DNA of 43,249 nucleotides, from the NCBI RefSeq assembly GCF_004348725.1, contig NZ_SMKR01000047.1, forward strand, positions 1-43,249, in the 5' to 3' direction. A program made the translations under genes and the position numbers. This document shows, piece by piece, positions 15,301-23,228 of this stretch (positions within the stretch are counted from its first letter, which is position 1; each line of letters opens with the position of its first letter). The DNA is from Kribbella turkmenica. Its GTDB lineage: Bacteria > Actinomycetota > Actinomycetes > Propionibacteriales > Kribbellaceae. The notes below the pieces were generated by a model. That model was not told the DNA's origin. It worked only from the letters and a program-made list of their open reading frames with translations, and did not search any database.

Positions 15301-17221
15301 GAGCCAGGACTTCACCGTCGTCGGGGTCGGCGACATGTCCGGAGACGTGTTCGGCAACGGCATGCTGCTGTCGGAGCACATCCGGCTGGTGGCCGCGTTC
15401 GACCACCGGCACATCTTCCTCGACCCGTCGCCGGACGCGGCCAAGAGCTTCGCGGAACGGCGCCGGCTGTTCGAGCTGCCGCGGTCGTCGTGGGCGGACT
15501 ACGACGCCGCGCTGATCTCGGCCGGCGGCGGGGTGTTCCCGCGCACGGACAAGGCGATCCCGATCTCGGCCGAGGTGCGCGCGGTGCTCGGGATCGAGGG
15601 CGCCCCGGCGACGCTGACCCCGGCCGAGCTGATGAATGCGATCCTGAAGGCGCCGGTCGACCTGTTCTGGAACGGCGGGATCGGCACCTACGTGAAGTCG
15701 TCGGCCGAGACCCACGGGGACGTCGGCGACAAGGCGAACGACGCGATCCGGGTCAACGGCGCGGAGCTGCGCGCCCGCGCGGTCGGCGAGGGCGGCAACC
15801 TCGGCTTCACCCAGCTGGGCCGGATCGAGTACGCGATGCACGGCGGCCGGATCAACACCGACTTCATCGACAACGTGGCGGGCGTGGACACCTCCGACCA
15901 CGAGGTGAACATCAAGATCCTGCTCGACAAGGTGGTCGCCGACGGGGATCTGACCGAGAAGCAGCGCAACGACATCATCGCGTCGATGACCGACGAGGTG
16001 GCCGGGCTGGTGCTGAAGAGCAACTACCGGCAGAACATCTCGCTGGCGAACGCGACCGCGCAGGCGCCCGCCCTGATGCACGTCCACCAGGACTGGGTCC
16101 GGCGGCTGGAGAAGCAGGGTCTGCTGGACCGGGAGCTGGAGTTCCTGCCGAGCGTGGCCGAGTTCAAGCGGCGCAAGGCGGAGGGCCGTGGGCTGTCGTC
16201 GCCCGAGCTGTCGGTGCTGATCGCCTACACGAAGATCGTGCTCGAGGCGGAGCTGCTGAAGACGTCGCTGCCGGACGACCCGTTCCTGGCGGCCAAGCTG
16301 CTCAGCTACTTCCCGAAGGCGATCCAGCAACGCTTCGCCGACCAGATCCAGAGTCACCAGCTGCGCCGCGAGATCATCACCACCCAGGTGGTGAACGAGT
16401 TCGTGAACACCTCCGGCATCACCGCCTACCACCGGCTCTCGCTGGAGACCGGCGGGACGGTGGAGGACGTCGTCCGGGCGAACCTGGCCGCCTCCCGGAT
16501 CTTCGCCCAGCCCGAGCTGCTGGCCCGCAACGCCGAGCTGGACAACGTGGTCGACGCGGCGACCCAGACCCACATGCGGCTGGAGACCCGCACCCTGGTC
16601 GAGCGGGCGACGCGATGGCTGGTCAGCAACCGGCGCCCACCGGTCGACATCGAGGACCTGATCGACTTCTTCGTCCCGGGGATCTCGAAGCTCACCGCCG
16701 CGCTGCCCGACGTACTGCGTGGTCGCGAGCTGGCGCTGTTCGAGCAACGGCGGGAAGCCTTGGTGAGCACGGGGGTGCCGGCCGACTTCGCGACCAGGAT
16801 CGCCGTCCTGCCACCGGCGTACGCGGGACTGGGCATCGTCGAGACCGCGTCCCTCGGCGACCTCGACATCATGGAGGTCGCCAAGGTGCACTTCGCCCTC
16901 GGAGAGCGGCTGCAGCTCGGCCGTTTCCTCGAACGGATCATCGGCCTGCCCCGGACCGACCGCTGGCAGACGATGGCCCGGGCGGCGCTGCGCGACGACC
17001 TGCACGCCGTTCACGCCCGGCTGACCGCCCAGGTCCTGGACACGACCGACGCCTCGCTCGAGCCCGAGCAGCGTGTCATCACCTGGCAGGACCAGAACGA
17101 GGCGGCCCTGTCCCGCGCGGCCATCATGCTCGAGGAGATCGTCGAAACCGAGGGCCCGGAGCTGGCTCACCTGTCGGTGGGCCTGCGGCTGGTCCGCACC
17201 CTGCTGGCCAACCAGGCGTGA
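12359..17221 (+). CDS. gdh: NAD-dependent glutamate dehydrogenase, large (GDH180-type)
   Basis: A 1620-aa cytoplasmic enzyme converting glutamate plus NAD+ to 2-oxoglutarate, NH4+ and NADH; its size matches the large family (about 1600 aa, e.g. in mycobacteria). The N-terminal half (about 1-700) contains ACT-like regulatory segments. The catalytic domain around 730-1230 includes GGLRWSDRREDFRTEVLGL and VPVGAKGGF with substrate-binding Lys854, and a Rossmann region (VGVGDMSGDVFGNGML). A helical C-terminal domain completes it. ATG 12359 is used, with GGAG about 10 bases upstream; the upstream in-frame 22 codons are non-coding in character. It stands alone with a hairpin in its leader. In mycobacteria such GDHs are inhibited by GarA; nothing here tests that. 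Confidence 0.96.
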   Translation: MQSKLDVQKADVLAKAVAAGTQGHDKSIDPAKLKTFLERYYRHVAAEDVAEREPTDCLGAAKHHYKSATSRPQGTAKVHVFTPTPEDHGWSANGRTVVEIVVDDMPFLVDSASMVINEHNLELQLLVHPQFVVRRDMAGTLQEVLDDNVTSDEHDLVRESWMHLEIERIPDVAEQRALEQTLQRVLQDVRVAVEDWPKMHEKAVTIAEGLDASRLPVGENEVEEARELLEWLADEHFTFLGYREYDFTMEGEQGILRGRPGSGLGILRADPKPNSGKLPPEVSAKAQERKLLILTKANSRSTVHRSAYLDYVGIKQFDDSGEPVAECRFIGLLSSTAYTESVMQVPVLRRKALELFRLTGFDPNSHSGKGLLDVLETYPRDELLQAPVEDLLPIVQSVLHMQERRAVKLFVRRDVYNRYLSCLVYLPRDRYTTAVRLKMQQILKDAIGAETVTYAAYVTESVLARVHFVVRMKQGETVGEYDAELLEQKVIEATRAWVDDFTAALHAKGGDVAVTQLSRKYADAFPEAYKEDFDARVAVNDVNVLEGLPAENGLAMSLYTPIDEEWAGERRFKVYRTGSPLSLSQVLPHLTHMGVEVIDERPYEIRPVGTTAYIYDFGLKVPTDLEERPELRKLFSDTFHAVWEGRAESDKLNALVLRGNLTWRQVSVLRAYQKYIRQGGTPFSQNYIENTFLNHVDVASLLVQLFETSFDPARGAADDPDRRSLAGQLEKEILAALDTVKSLDEDRILRSYLTVIKATLRTNYYQPNVADGSPRPYISLKLEPKAIPELPQPRPAYEIFVYSPQVEGVHLRFGAVARGGLRWSDRREDFRTEVLGLVKAQMVKNSVIVPVGAKGGFYAKQLPDPAADRDAWLAEGIASYKTFVSGLLDITDNIVAGSIVSPRDVVRYDGDDAYLVVAADKGTATFSDIANGVAKEYGFWLGDAFASGGSVGYDHKAMGITARGAWESVKRHFRELGHDCQSQDFTVVGVGDMSGDVFGNGMLLSEHIRLVAAFDHRHIFLDPSPDAAKSFAERRRLFELPRSSWADYDAALISAGGGVFPRTDKAIPISAEVRAVLGIEGAPATLTPAELMNAILKAPVDLFWNGGIGTYVKSSAETHGDVGDKANDAIRVNGAELRARAVGEGGNLGFTQLGRIEYAMHGGRINTDFIDNVAGVDTSDHEVNIKILLDKVVADGDLTEKQRNDIIASMTDEVAGLVLKSNYRQNISLANATAQAPALMHVHQDWVRRLEKQGLLDRELEFLPSVAEFKRRKAEGRGLSSPELSVLIAYTKIVLEAELLKTSLPDDPFLAAKLLSYFPKAIQQRFADQIQSHQLRREIITTQVVNEFVNTSGITAYHRLSLETGGTVEDVVRANLAASRIFAQPELLARNAELDNVVDAATQTHMRLETRTLVERATRWLVSNRRPPVDIEDLIDFFVPGISKLTAALPDVLRGRELALFEQRREALVSTGVPADFATRIAVLPPAYAGLGIVETASLGDLDIMEVAKVHFALGERLQLGRFLERIIGLPRTDRWQTMARAALRDDLHAVHARLTAQVLDTTDASLEPEQRVITWQDQNEAALSRAAIMLEEIVETEGPELAHLSVGLRLVRTLLANQA

Positions 17222-17520
17222 GCCCCGCGATCACTCGAGGAGGCCGCCGGCTCGGCCGGGTGCCCGGGCCGCGGGCTGACGGCCGGGACGCCGCGGATCT
17301 TCGCGACGCGACGACCGCCAGGCCGACGTGATCATCAGCTCGGCGCGGGTGGCCCCGGGCTGCGGAGGCGCTGGTGCAGCATCCGTCGTCGTTCCTCGCG
17401 GAGTTGGCGCCGGCAACGGCTCTCACGGTGAGGACGTCCGCCGGGACGGCGGGGCTGCGGGTCGGGATGTTCGTCGTGCCGCTGGACGCGCCGAGCGCCG
17501 CCGGTGCGCTCGTGCGCTGA
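17222..17520. other. Convergent intergenic region with a coding-like fragment
   Basis: The 299 bases between gdh (+) and the GntR gene (-) hold no complete gene. From about 17334 to the TGA at 17518-17520 one forward frame reads like protein (HPSSFLAELAPATALTV, then GLRVGMFVVPLDAPSAAG). A TGA lies just upstream at about 17328, and the only start is a GTG at 17373 without a ribosome site. It may be a decayed tail of an unknown gene. An imperfect GC-rich hairpin near 17253-17272 could terminate gdh. Confidence 0.3.
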
Positions 17521-18261
17521 TCAGCGCTCGGAGACGACGACGTCGACCGAGTACTGGTCGGCGCGGTAGCAGTGGTCGCCGAACTCGACCGGCGAGCCGT
17601 CGGCGGCGTACGCCGAGCGGGTCATGGTGACCAGCGGCTCGGCCTTCGACATGTGCAGGGTACGGCGTTCGTCCGCGGTCGCGTTGCGGGCGCCGATCCG
17701 TTGCCGGGCGACCGTCGGCCGGATCCCGCGGGCCCGCAGGACGGCGTACAGGCCGGTGCTGGTGAGCTCCTCCAGGCTGAGGTCGTCGAGGGTCGGCGGC
17801 AACCAGTTGCGCATGATCGCCAGCGGCATGTCGTCGGCGTAGCGGAGCCGGACGATCGACACCAGCGGGGTGCCGGCGGGCAGCTCGAGGACGGCGGCGG
17901 CGCGGTCGTCCTGGGCGTCGCAGTCGAGTGAGAGCACCTCGGTCCGCGGCGTCCGGCCCTCGCGTTCGAGGTCGTCGTACAGGCTGGTGAGCTCGGCCTT
18001 GCGGTGCACCATCTGGTTCGCGACCGTCGTGCCGATCCCGCGCCGGCGGACCAGCAGGCCCTGGTTGACCAGCTCCGAGATGGCCCGGCGGACGGTCGGC
18101 CGGGACAGATTGAGCCGGTCGGACATGCCGATCTCGTTCTCGAACGGGTCGCCGGGCCGCAGCCGGCCCTCGGTGATCGCAGCGGTCAGCTGCTCGGCGA
18201 GCTGGTGGTACAGCGGCACCGGGCTCGACCGATCGAGCTGAATCGGCAGGGCGCCGGTCAT
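17521..18261 (-). CDS. GntR/HutC-family regulator, likely inositol regulator
   Basis: A 246-aa regulator. Residues about 10-75 form the GntR winged helix (PLYHQLAEQLTAAITEG; SRPTVRRAISELVNQGLLVRRRGIGTTV). Residues about 95-240 form the UTRA ligand-binding domain (LAIMRNWLPP; FGDHCYRADQY) that binds a sugar or sugar phosphate. ATG 18261 has GGGAGG 5 bases upstream; an earlier ATG at 18315 lies in a palindrome without a ribosome site. It is divergent from the inositol operon, so control of that operon is the natural inference; Corynebacterium iol genes are also under a GntR protein. A close paralogue lies at 40071. Repeated GGTCATG motifs in its promoter may be its own sites. Confidence 0.88.
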   Translation of the reverse strand: MTGALPIQLDRSSPVPLYHQLAEQLTAAITEGRLRPGDPFENEIGMSDRLNLSRPTVRRAISELVNQGLLVRRRGIGTTVANQMVHRKAELTSLYDDLEREGRTPRTEVLSLDCDAQDDRAAAVLELPAGTPLVSIVRLRYADDMPLAIMRNWLPPTLDDLSLEELTSTGLYAVLRARGIRPTVARQRIGARNATADERRTLHMSKAEPLVTMTRSAYAADGSPVEFGDHCYRADQYSVDVVVSER

Positions 18262-18342
18262 GGGGCCTCCCGGCCTGGACTGAGGAGCGGGGGGAGCCCG
18301 GTCATGGGGCCCCATGACCCGCCGCGCCGGAGTACGGTCATG
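18256..18342. promoter_or_regulatory. GGTCATG repeat cluster with a 20-bp perfect palindrome
   Basis: GGTCATG occurs at 18256, 18300 and 18336, with its complement CATGACC at 18313-18319. The pair at 18300-18319 forms a perfect 20-bp palindrome, GGTCATGGGG/CCCCATGACC. The first copy contains the GntR start codon. The second appears to be a partial duplication of the first (shared CCGGTCATGGGGCC). Candidate autoregulatory operators. Confidence 0.45.
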
Positions 18343-18401
18343 AGCGGATGTTACAACAGCGACGTATGTATGTCTCTACGTGAAAATGTGTTAACAAACT
18401 A

Positions 18402-18430
18402 TTGACACGTTCCCGGCGGCCCGGAAAGCT
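18402..18430 (+). promoter_or_regulatory. Promoter of the inositol operon
   Basis: -35 TTGACA (18402-18407), 17-base spacer, -10 AAAGCT (18425-18430). Upstream lies an AT-rich island (18345-18407) unlike the surrounding DNA, with the palindrome TGTTAACA (18389-18396) and an ACGTA-N10-TACGT dyad (18362-18381). These are candidate sites for the divergent GntR regulator. The leader is about 65 bases. Confidence 0.5.
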
Positions 18431-18501
18431 GGCGATCAACCAGCGCGCCGCCTCCGGGAATCGGCGCGCCCTGCCGGATGACATGGGAGAGGGCTGCGCG
18501 A

Positions 18502-19488
18502 ATGCGGATCGGGTTGGTCGGGGTCGGGCGGATCGGGGCGTTCCACGCCGCGACCCTGAAGGGGTTGCCGGCGGTGGACCAGGTGGTGGTCGCGGACGCC
18601 GACGCGACCCGCGCCGAGCTGGTCGCCAAGGACCTCGGGCTGGAGTACGCGCCGGACGTGCCCGCGCTGCTGGCGAGCGGCCTGGACGGTTTCGTGATCG
18701 CCGCCGCGACGTCGGCGCACGCGGACCTGATCGCGGCCGGGGTCGCCGCCCGGGTCCCGACGTTCTGCGAGAAGCCGGTCGCGATCGACCTGGCCGGCAC
18801 CTCGCGCGTGGTCGAGCTGGTCGAGGGTTCCGACGTACCGGTGCACATCGGTTTCCAGCGCCGGTTCGACGCCGGGTACCAGGCGGCCGCGGCCGCCGTC
18901 CGCTCCGGCGAGCTCGGCTTCGTCCACCACATCCGCGCGAACACGAACGACGCGTTCCCGCCGCCGCAGGAGTACATCCCGACCAGCGGCGGGTTCTTCC
19001 GCGACTGCACCGTGCACGACTTCGACATCATCCGGTACGTCACCGGCCGCGAGGTGGTCAGCGTGTTCGCCACCGGCGCGAACCGCGGTGAGGCCTTCTT
19101 CGGCGAGTACGGCGACGTCGACGCGGCCGCCGCGCTGCTCACGCTCGACGACAACACCTTCGTCTCGGTCAGCGGCACCCGGTACAACGCCGCCGGCCAC
19201 GACGTCCGGATGGAGGTCCTCGGTAGCCTCGGATCGCTCGCGGTCGGCCTGGACGAACACACCGCCCTCCGCTCGGCCGAGGCCGGCGTCACGTTCCCCG
19301 GCGGACAGCCGCATGCGACCTTCATGGACCGCTTCCGGCCCGCGTACGTCGCCGAGCTGACCGCCTTCACCGAGGTCGCCGCCGGCGCCCGCGAGGTCCC
19401 GTGCACCGTCCGCGACGCCTACCAGGCCTTCCGGATCGCCGACGCGTGCGAACAGTCCCGCCGCGAGAACCGGCTCGTCCACCTGTGA
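18502..19488 (+). CDS. Gfo/Idh/MocA dehydrogenase, inositol 2-dehydrogenase-like
   Basis: A 328-aa NAD(P)-dependent polyol dehydrogenase. The Rossmann start is IGLVGVGRIGAFH (residues 3-15), the catalytic motif is CEKPV with Lys near 94, and VHDFDIIRYVTG supplies the Asp/His pair of the active site. It is first in the inositol operon, so oxidation of myo-inositol or another stereoisomer (scyllo, D-chiro) is likely. It is less like Bacillus IolG than the gene at 29243, so it may be the isomer-specific enzyme. ATG 18502 has GGGAGAGGG about 8 bases upstream. The next gene begins 29 bases after its stop. Paralogues: 29243, 33744 (reverse strand), 38225. Confidence 0.88.
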   Translation: MRIGLVGVGRIGAFHAATLKGLPAVDQVVVADADATRAELVAKDLGLEYAPDVPALLASGLDGFVIAAATSAHADLIAAGVAARVPTFCEKPVAIDLAGTSRVVELVEGSDVPVHIGFQRRFDAGYQAAAAAVRSGELGFVHHIRANTNDAFPPPQEYIPTSGGFFRDCTVHDFDIIRYVTGREVVSVFATGANRGEAFFGEYGDVDAAAALLTLDDNTFVSVSGTRYNAAGHDVRMEVLGSLGSLAVGLDEHTALRSAEAGVTFPGGQPHATFMDRFRPAYVAELTAFTEVAAGAREVPCTVRDAYQAFRIADACEQSRRENRLVHL

Positions 19489-19517
19489 CCCCCACGACCG
19501 CAGAGGAGCTCAGCCCG

Positions 19518-20402
19518 ATGACTGACCTTGCACTCCGGATCGCCGGCGCCCCGATCTCGTGGGGTGTCTGCGAGGTTCCCGGCTGGGGCTGGCAGAACGA
19601 CCCGGAGACGGTGCTCGCCGAGATGCGCGACGTCGGCATCGCGGCGACCGAGTTCGGTCCGGACGGGTTCCTGCCCGAGGACCCGGCCGACAAGGCGAAG
19701 ACGCTCGCCGACCTCGGCCTCCGCGCGGTCGGCGGCTTCGTCCCCGTCGTCCTGCACGATCCCGGACACGACCCGAGTGCCGAGGTGGCCGCGGCGCTCG
19801 AGGGCTTCGTCGCCGCCGGGGCGACCACCCTGGTGCTCGCCGCGGCGACCGGCCAGGACGGGTACGACGACCGGCCGGTGCTGGACGAGACCGGCTGGAC
19901 CACGTTGCTCGCCAACCTGGACAAGTTGTCCGTACTCGCGGCCGATCGCGGGGTGCTGGCCACGATCCATCCGCACGTCGGCACGATGGTCGAGAACGCC
20001 GACGACGTCGACCGGGTACTGCGGGGGTCGTCGATCGGGCTCACCCTCGACACCGGCCACCTGCTGATCGGCGGAGTCGACCCGGTCGCGCTGACGATCG
20101 AGCACACCGCGCGGATCGAGCACACGCACCTGAAGGACGTGGACGCGGCGTGGGCCGCGAAGGTCCAGTCCGGTGAGGTGTCCTACACCGACGCCGTACG
20201 TGAGGGCATGTACCGCCCGCTGGGAGCCGGCGACATCGACCTCACCACGATCGTTCGCACGCTGGAGTCCTCCGGCTACCGCGGCTGGTACGTCCTCGAG
20301 CAGGACACCATCCTCCGGTCCCGTCCCGCCGGCGAAGGTCCGCTCACCGACGTCCGCGCGAGCATCGCGCACCTCCGGTCGATCGCGGAGACCCTCGGAT
20401 GA
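19518..20402 (+). CDS. IolE-like inosose dehydratase (TIM barrel)
   Basis: A 294-aa sugar phosphate isomerase/epimerase-type TIM barrel. Metal-site elements seen in order: EFGPDGFLPE (about 45-54), IHPHVG, LDTGHLLIGG, HTHLKDVD, and a final Glu in WYVLEQD. The C-terminal stretch GAGDIDLTTIVRTLESSGYRGW lines up well with Bacillus IolE, which dehydrates 2-keto-myo-inositol. A second IolE-like protein follows iolD at 25276, and which of the two is the true IolE, and whether the other plays an IolH or IolI role, cannot be settled by eye. ATG 19518 has GAGGAG 9 bases upstream; a GTG at 19488 overlapping the preceding stop is a less likely start. It overlaps iolC by ATGA. Confidence 0.85.
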   Translation: MTDLALRIAGAPISWGVCEVPGWGWQNDPETVLAEMRDVGIAATEFGPDGFLPEDPADKAKTLADLGLRAVGGFVPVVLHDPGHDPSAEVAAALEGFVAAGATTLVLAAATGQDGYDDRPVLDETGWTTLLANLDKLSVLAADRGVLATIHPHVGTMVENADDVDRVLRGSSIGLTLDTGHLLIGGVDPVALTIEHTARIEHTHLKDVDAAWAAKVQSGEVSYTDAVREGMYRPLGAGDIDLTTIVRTLESSGYRGWYVLEQDTILRSRPAGEGPLTDVRASIAHLRSIAETLG

Positions 20403-21409
20403 CTCCGGACGAGCTCACACCGTCGGCCGGTGGGAACGAGCGACCGGACGAGGTGCTCACCATCGGGCGGATCGGCGTCGATCTGTATCCGCTGCAGGTC
20501 GGCACGCACCTGGAGGACGTGGAGAGCTTCGGGAAGTTCCTGGGCGGGAGCGCCACGAACGTCGCGGTCGCGGCGGCCCGGCACGGGCGGCGGTCGGCGG
20601 TGATCAGCCGGACCGGGAACGATCCGTTCGGCACCTTCATCCACCGCACTTTGCGCGAGCTCGGCGTCGACGACCGGTACGTGCGCCCGGTCGACAGCCT
20701 GCCGACACCGATCACGTTCTGCGAAATCTTCCCACCGGACGACTTCCCGTTGTACTTCTACCGGTTCCCGAAGGCCCCGGATCTGGAGATCTACCCCTCC
20801 GAGCTCGACCTGACCGCGATCCGGGACGCGAGCATCTACTGGTCCACCGTCACCGGCCTGTCCGCCGAACCCAGCCGCTCGGCGCACTTCGTCGCCTGGG
20901 AGGCCCGCGAACGGCGCCCGTTCACCGTGCTCGACCTCGACTACCGGCCGATGTTCTGGGCCGACCCGAGTGAGGCGCACGAGCAGGTCAGCCGGGCGCT
21001 CGACCACTGCACGGTTGCCGTGGGCAACCGTGAGGAGTGTGAGGTGGCGGTCGGCGAGACCGATCCGGACAAGGCTGCGCAGGCCCTGCTGGACCGCGGT
21101 CTCGACTTGGCGATCGTCAAGCAGGGCCCGAAGGGCACGCTGGCCCGCACCCGCGACGAGCGGGTCGAGGTACCGCCGTTCCCGGTGGAGGTGGTGAACG
21201 GTCTCGGTGCCGGCGACGGTTTCGGCGGCGCGCTCTGCCACGGACTGCTCGCCGGCTGGCCGCTGGAGAAGGTGATCCGGTTCGCCAACACAGCCGGCGC
21301 GATCGTCGCCTCCCGCCTGGAGTGCTCGACCGCCATGCCCTCCGAAGCCGAGGTCCTGAACCTGCTGGCCGGCAGCAAGCCTGCGGAAGAGCCGGGTGAG
21401 CAAGCATGA
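20399..21409 (+). CDS. iolC: 5-dehydro-2-deoxygluconokinase IolC
   Basis: A 336-aa PfkB-family sugar kinase, phosphorylating 5-dehydro-2-deoxy-D-gluconate (DKG) with ATP. The N-terminal PfkB motif is GKFLGGSATNVAVAAARHG (about residues 46-64). The C-terminal signature NGLGAGDGFGGALCHGL carries the catalytic base Asp273. IFPPDDFPLYFYR and the downstream SIYWSTVTGLS are characteristic of IolC rather than ribokinase. Length is normal (Bacillus 325 aa). It shares ATGA with the gene before and with the gene after, so translation is coupled along the operon. The first 18 residues are a loose extension. Confidence 0.93.
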   Translation: MTPDELTPSAGGNERPDEVLTIGRIGVDLYPLQVGTHLEDVESFGKFLGGSATNVAVAAARHGRRSAVISRTGNDPFGTFIHRTLRELGVDDRYVRPVDSLPTPITFCEIFPPDDFPLYFYRFPKAPDLEIYPSELDLTAIRDASIYWSTVTGLSAEPSRSAHFVAWEARERRPFTVLDLDYRPMFWADPSEAHEQVSRALDHCTVAVGNREECEVAVGETDPDKAAQALLDRGLDLAIVKQGPKGTLARTRDERVEVPPFPVEVVNGLGAGDGFGGALCHGLLAGWPLEKVIRFANTAGAIVASRLECSTAMPSEAEVLNLLAGSKPAEEPGEQA

Positions 21410-22338
21410 GCGACACCGGGACGCGGCAGGCCGTCGAGGCGATCGAGCGCCGGGCACGGCAGCTGGACAGCCTGACCGACCTGCGGGTACGGCAGCCCGA
21501 ACGGATCAGCGAGGCCTGGCAGCAGCGGCGCCGGCGCGAGCTCGTCGGCGCGGACGGCCGGCTGCTGATCGTCGCGGCCGACCACCCGGCGCGGGGTGCG
21601 CTCGGGGTCCGCGGTGACCGGATGGCGATGGCCAGCCGCCCGGCGCTGATCGACCGGCTGATCACCGCACTGGAACGCCCGGGTGTCGACGGTGTGCTCG
21701 CGACGCCCGACGTACTCGAGGATCTGCTGCTGCTCGGGGCGCTCGAGGGCAAGGTCGTCATCGGCTCGATGAACCGCGGCGGCCTGCAGGGCGCGGCCTT
21801 CGAGCTGGACGACCGCTTCACCGCGTACCGCTCGGCCGGCGAGATCGCCGCCCGCCGGCTCGACGGCGGCAAGATGCTGACCAGGATCGACCTGGGTGAT
21901 CCGGGCACGGTGGCGACGCTGGAAAGCAGTGCCGCCGCGGTCACCGGCCTGGCCGAGCACAAGCTGATGGCGATGGTCGAGCCGTTCTGGTCGACGCGCA
22001 AGGACGGGCGGGTGACGAACCTGCTCGACCCGGACTCCGTGATCAAGTCGATCCACATCGCCTCCGGTCTCGGTGCGACCAGCGCGTACACCTGGCTCAA
22101 GCTCCCGGTCGTGGACGATCTCGAGCGAGTGATGGAGGCGACGACGCTGCCGACGCTGCTGCTCGGGGGCGACCCGACCGTCTCACCCGAGGAGACCTAC
22201 GCCTCCTGGGGCAAGGCACTCAGCCTCCCGTCCGTTCGTGGTCTCGTCGTCGGCCGGGCCCTGCTGTTCCCACCCGACGGCAACGTGTCGGCCGCCGTCG
22301 ACCGGGCCGCCGTCCTGGTTCACGGAGGTGTCGCGTGA
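21406..22338 (+). CDS. Cgl0159-family TIM-barrel aldolase, probable IolJ replacement
   Basis: A 310-aa (beta/alpha)8 protein of the Cgl0159 family (DeoC/LacD-like class I aldolase superfamily). Seen: LIVAADHPARGALGV (strand with Asp-His), GVDGVLATPDVLEDL, LMAMVEPFW, YTWLKLPVVDDL with the Lys at the Schiff-base position, TLLLGGD, and VRGLVVGRALLFP. No IolJ (class II fructose-bisphosphate-type) gene is in the window, and this family sits between kinase and isomerase genes in actinobacterial inositol clusters. The best inference is cleavage of DKG-6-phosphate to dihydroxyacetone phosphate and malonate semialdehyde. Overlaps iolC by ATGA and iolB by GTGA. Confidence 0.85.
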   Translation: MSDTGTRQAVEAIERRARQLDSLTDLRVRQPERISEAWQQRRRRELVGADGRLLIVAADHPARGALGVRGDRMAMASRPALIDRLITALERPGVDGVLATPDVLEDLLLLGALEGKVVIGSMNRGGLQGAAFELDDRFTAYRSAGEIAARRLDGGKMLTRIDLGDPGTVATLESSAAAVTGLAEHKLMAMVEPFWSTRKDGRVTNLLDPDSVIKSIHIASGLGATSAYTWLKLPVVDDLERVMEATTLPTLLLGGDPTVSPEETYASWGKALSLPSVRGLVVGRALLFPPDGNVSAAVDRAAVLVHGGVA

Positions 22339-23228
22339 CCGAGTGGTTCCGCCCGGCCGGTACGACGGCCCGCGACGGATTCGAGCTGATGGTCCGGCCG
22401 GGGGAGCAGGACTGGCATCACACCGGCCTGGCGATCAGCACCCTGCAGCCGGGTCAGTCGGTCCAGCTCGACACCGGCGACTGCGAGTACCTCGTCCTTC
22501 CGCTGAGCGGCTCGGCCGAGGTGATCGTGGACGGCGAGACCGTCCCGCTCGGTGGCCGCGCAGACGTCTTCGCCGGCCCGACCGATCTCGCCTACGTTCC
22601 CCGCGGTACGGCGTTCGCGGTCCTCAGCGCCGGTGGTGCGCGGATCGCGTTCCCGCACGCCAAGGCGGCCGCCGACCACCCGTTCCGGCGGATCGGTGTC
22701 GAGCAGGTGGAGACCGAGCTCCGCGGTGCAGGTGTCGCGTCCCGCCAGGTCCGCAACTTCGGCACGCCGGCCGTCCTCGAGGCCGACTCGATCATCGCCT
22801 GCGAGGTGCTCACCCCGGCCGGCAACTGGTCGTCGTACCCGCCGCACAAGCACGACGAGCACCGGCCGGGCGAGGAGAGTGAGCTCGAGGAGATCTACTA
22901 CTTCGAGCTGCAGCTCGCCGACGGCGCCCCGGAAGGTGTCAAGGGCAACGACCCGATCGGCTACCAGCGGGTGTACGGCACCGAGGACCGCCCGATCGAC
23001 GTGCTCGCGGAGGTCCGCAGCGGTGACCTGGTGCTGGTCCCGCATGGTTGGCATGGTCCCGCGATGGCGCCTCCCGGCTATGACATGTACTACCTGAACG
23101 TGATGGCCGGCCCCGGCGCCGAACGCGAGTGGCTGATCACCGACGACCCCCAGCACGGGTGGGTCCGCGAACTCTGGCCGACCCAGCCGATGGACCCCCG
23201 CCTCCCCCTCGGAGCCGGCCATGACTGA
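22335..23228 (+). CDS. iolB: 5-deoxy-glucuronate isomerase IolB
   Basis: A 297-aa bicupin isomerase converting 5-deoxy-D-glucuronate to 5-dehydro-2-deoxy-D-gluconate. The family's metal motif is clear in the second half: SSYPPHKHDEH, then EEIYYFEL with the Glu ligand, and later VPHGWHGPAMAPPGYDMYYLNVMAG. The N-terminal cupin (about 15-120) is degenerate, as usual. GTG 22335 overlaps the preceding stop (GTGA). The 3' end overlaps a 47-codon ORF by 8 bases instead of joining iolD directly. Confidence 0.94.
   Translation: MTEWFRPAGTTARDGFELMVRPGEQDWHHTGLAISTLQPGQSVQLDTGDCEYLVLPLSGSAEVIVDGETVPLGGRADVFAGPTDLAYVPRGTAFAVLSAGGARIAFPHAKAAADHPFRRIGVEQVETELRGAGVASRQVRNFGTPAVLEADSIIACEVLTPAGNWSSYPPHKHDEHRPGEESELEEIYYFELQLADGAPEGVKGNDPIGYQRVYGTEDRPIDVLAEVRSGDLVLVPHGWHGPAMAPPGYDMYYLNVMAGPGAEREWLITDDPQHGWVRELWPTQPMDPRLPLGAGHD

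Noticed and set aside
12566-17170. A 1534-codon open frame on the strand opposite gdh
   Set aside because: Product is Arg/Leu/Val/Asp/Gln-biased without domains. It mirrors the codon pattern of gdh, whose protein is unmistakable; a GC-bias shadow.
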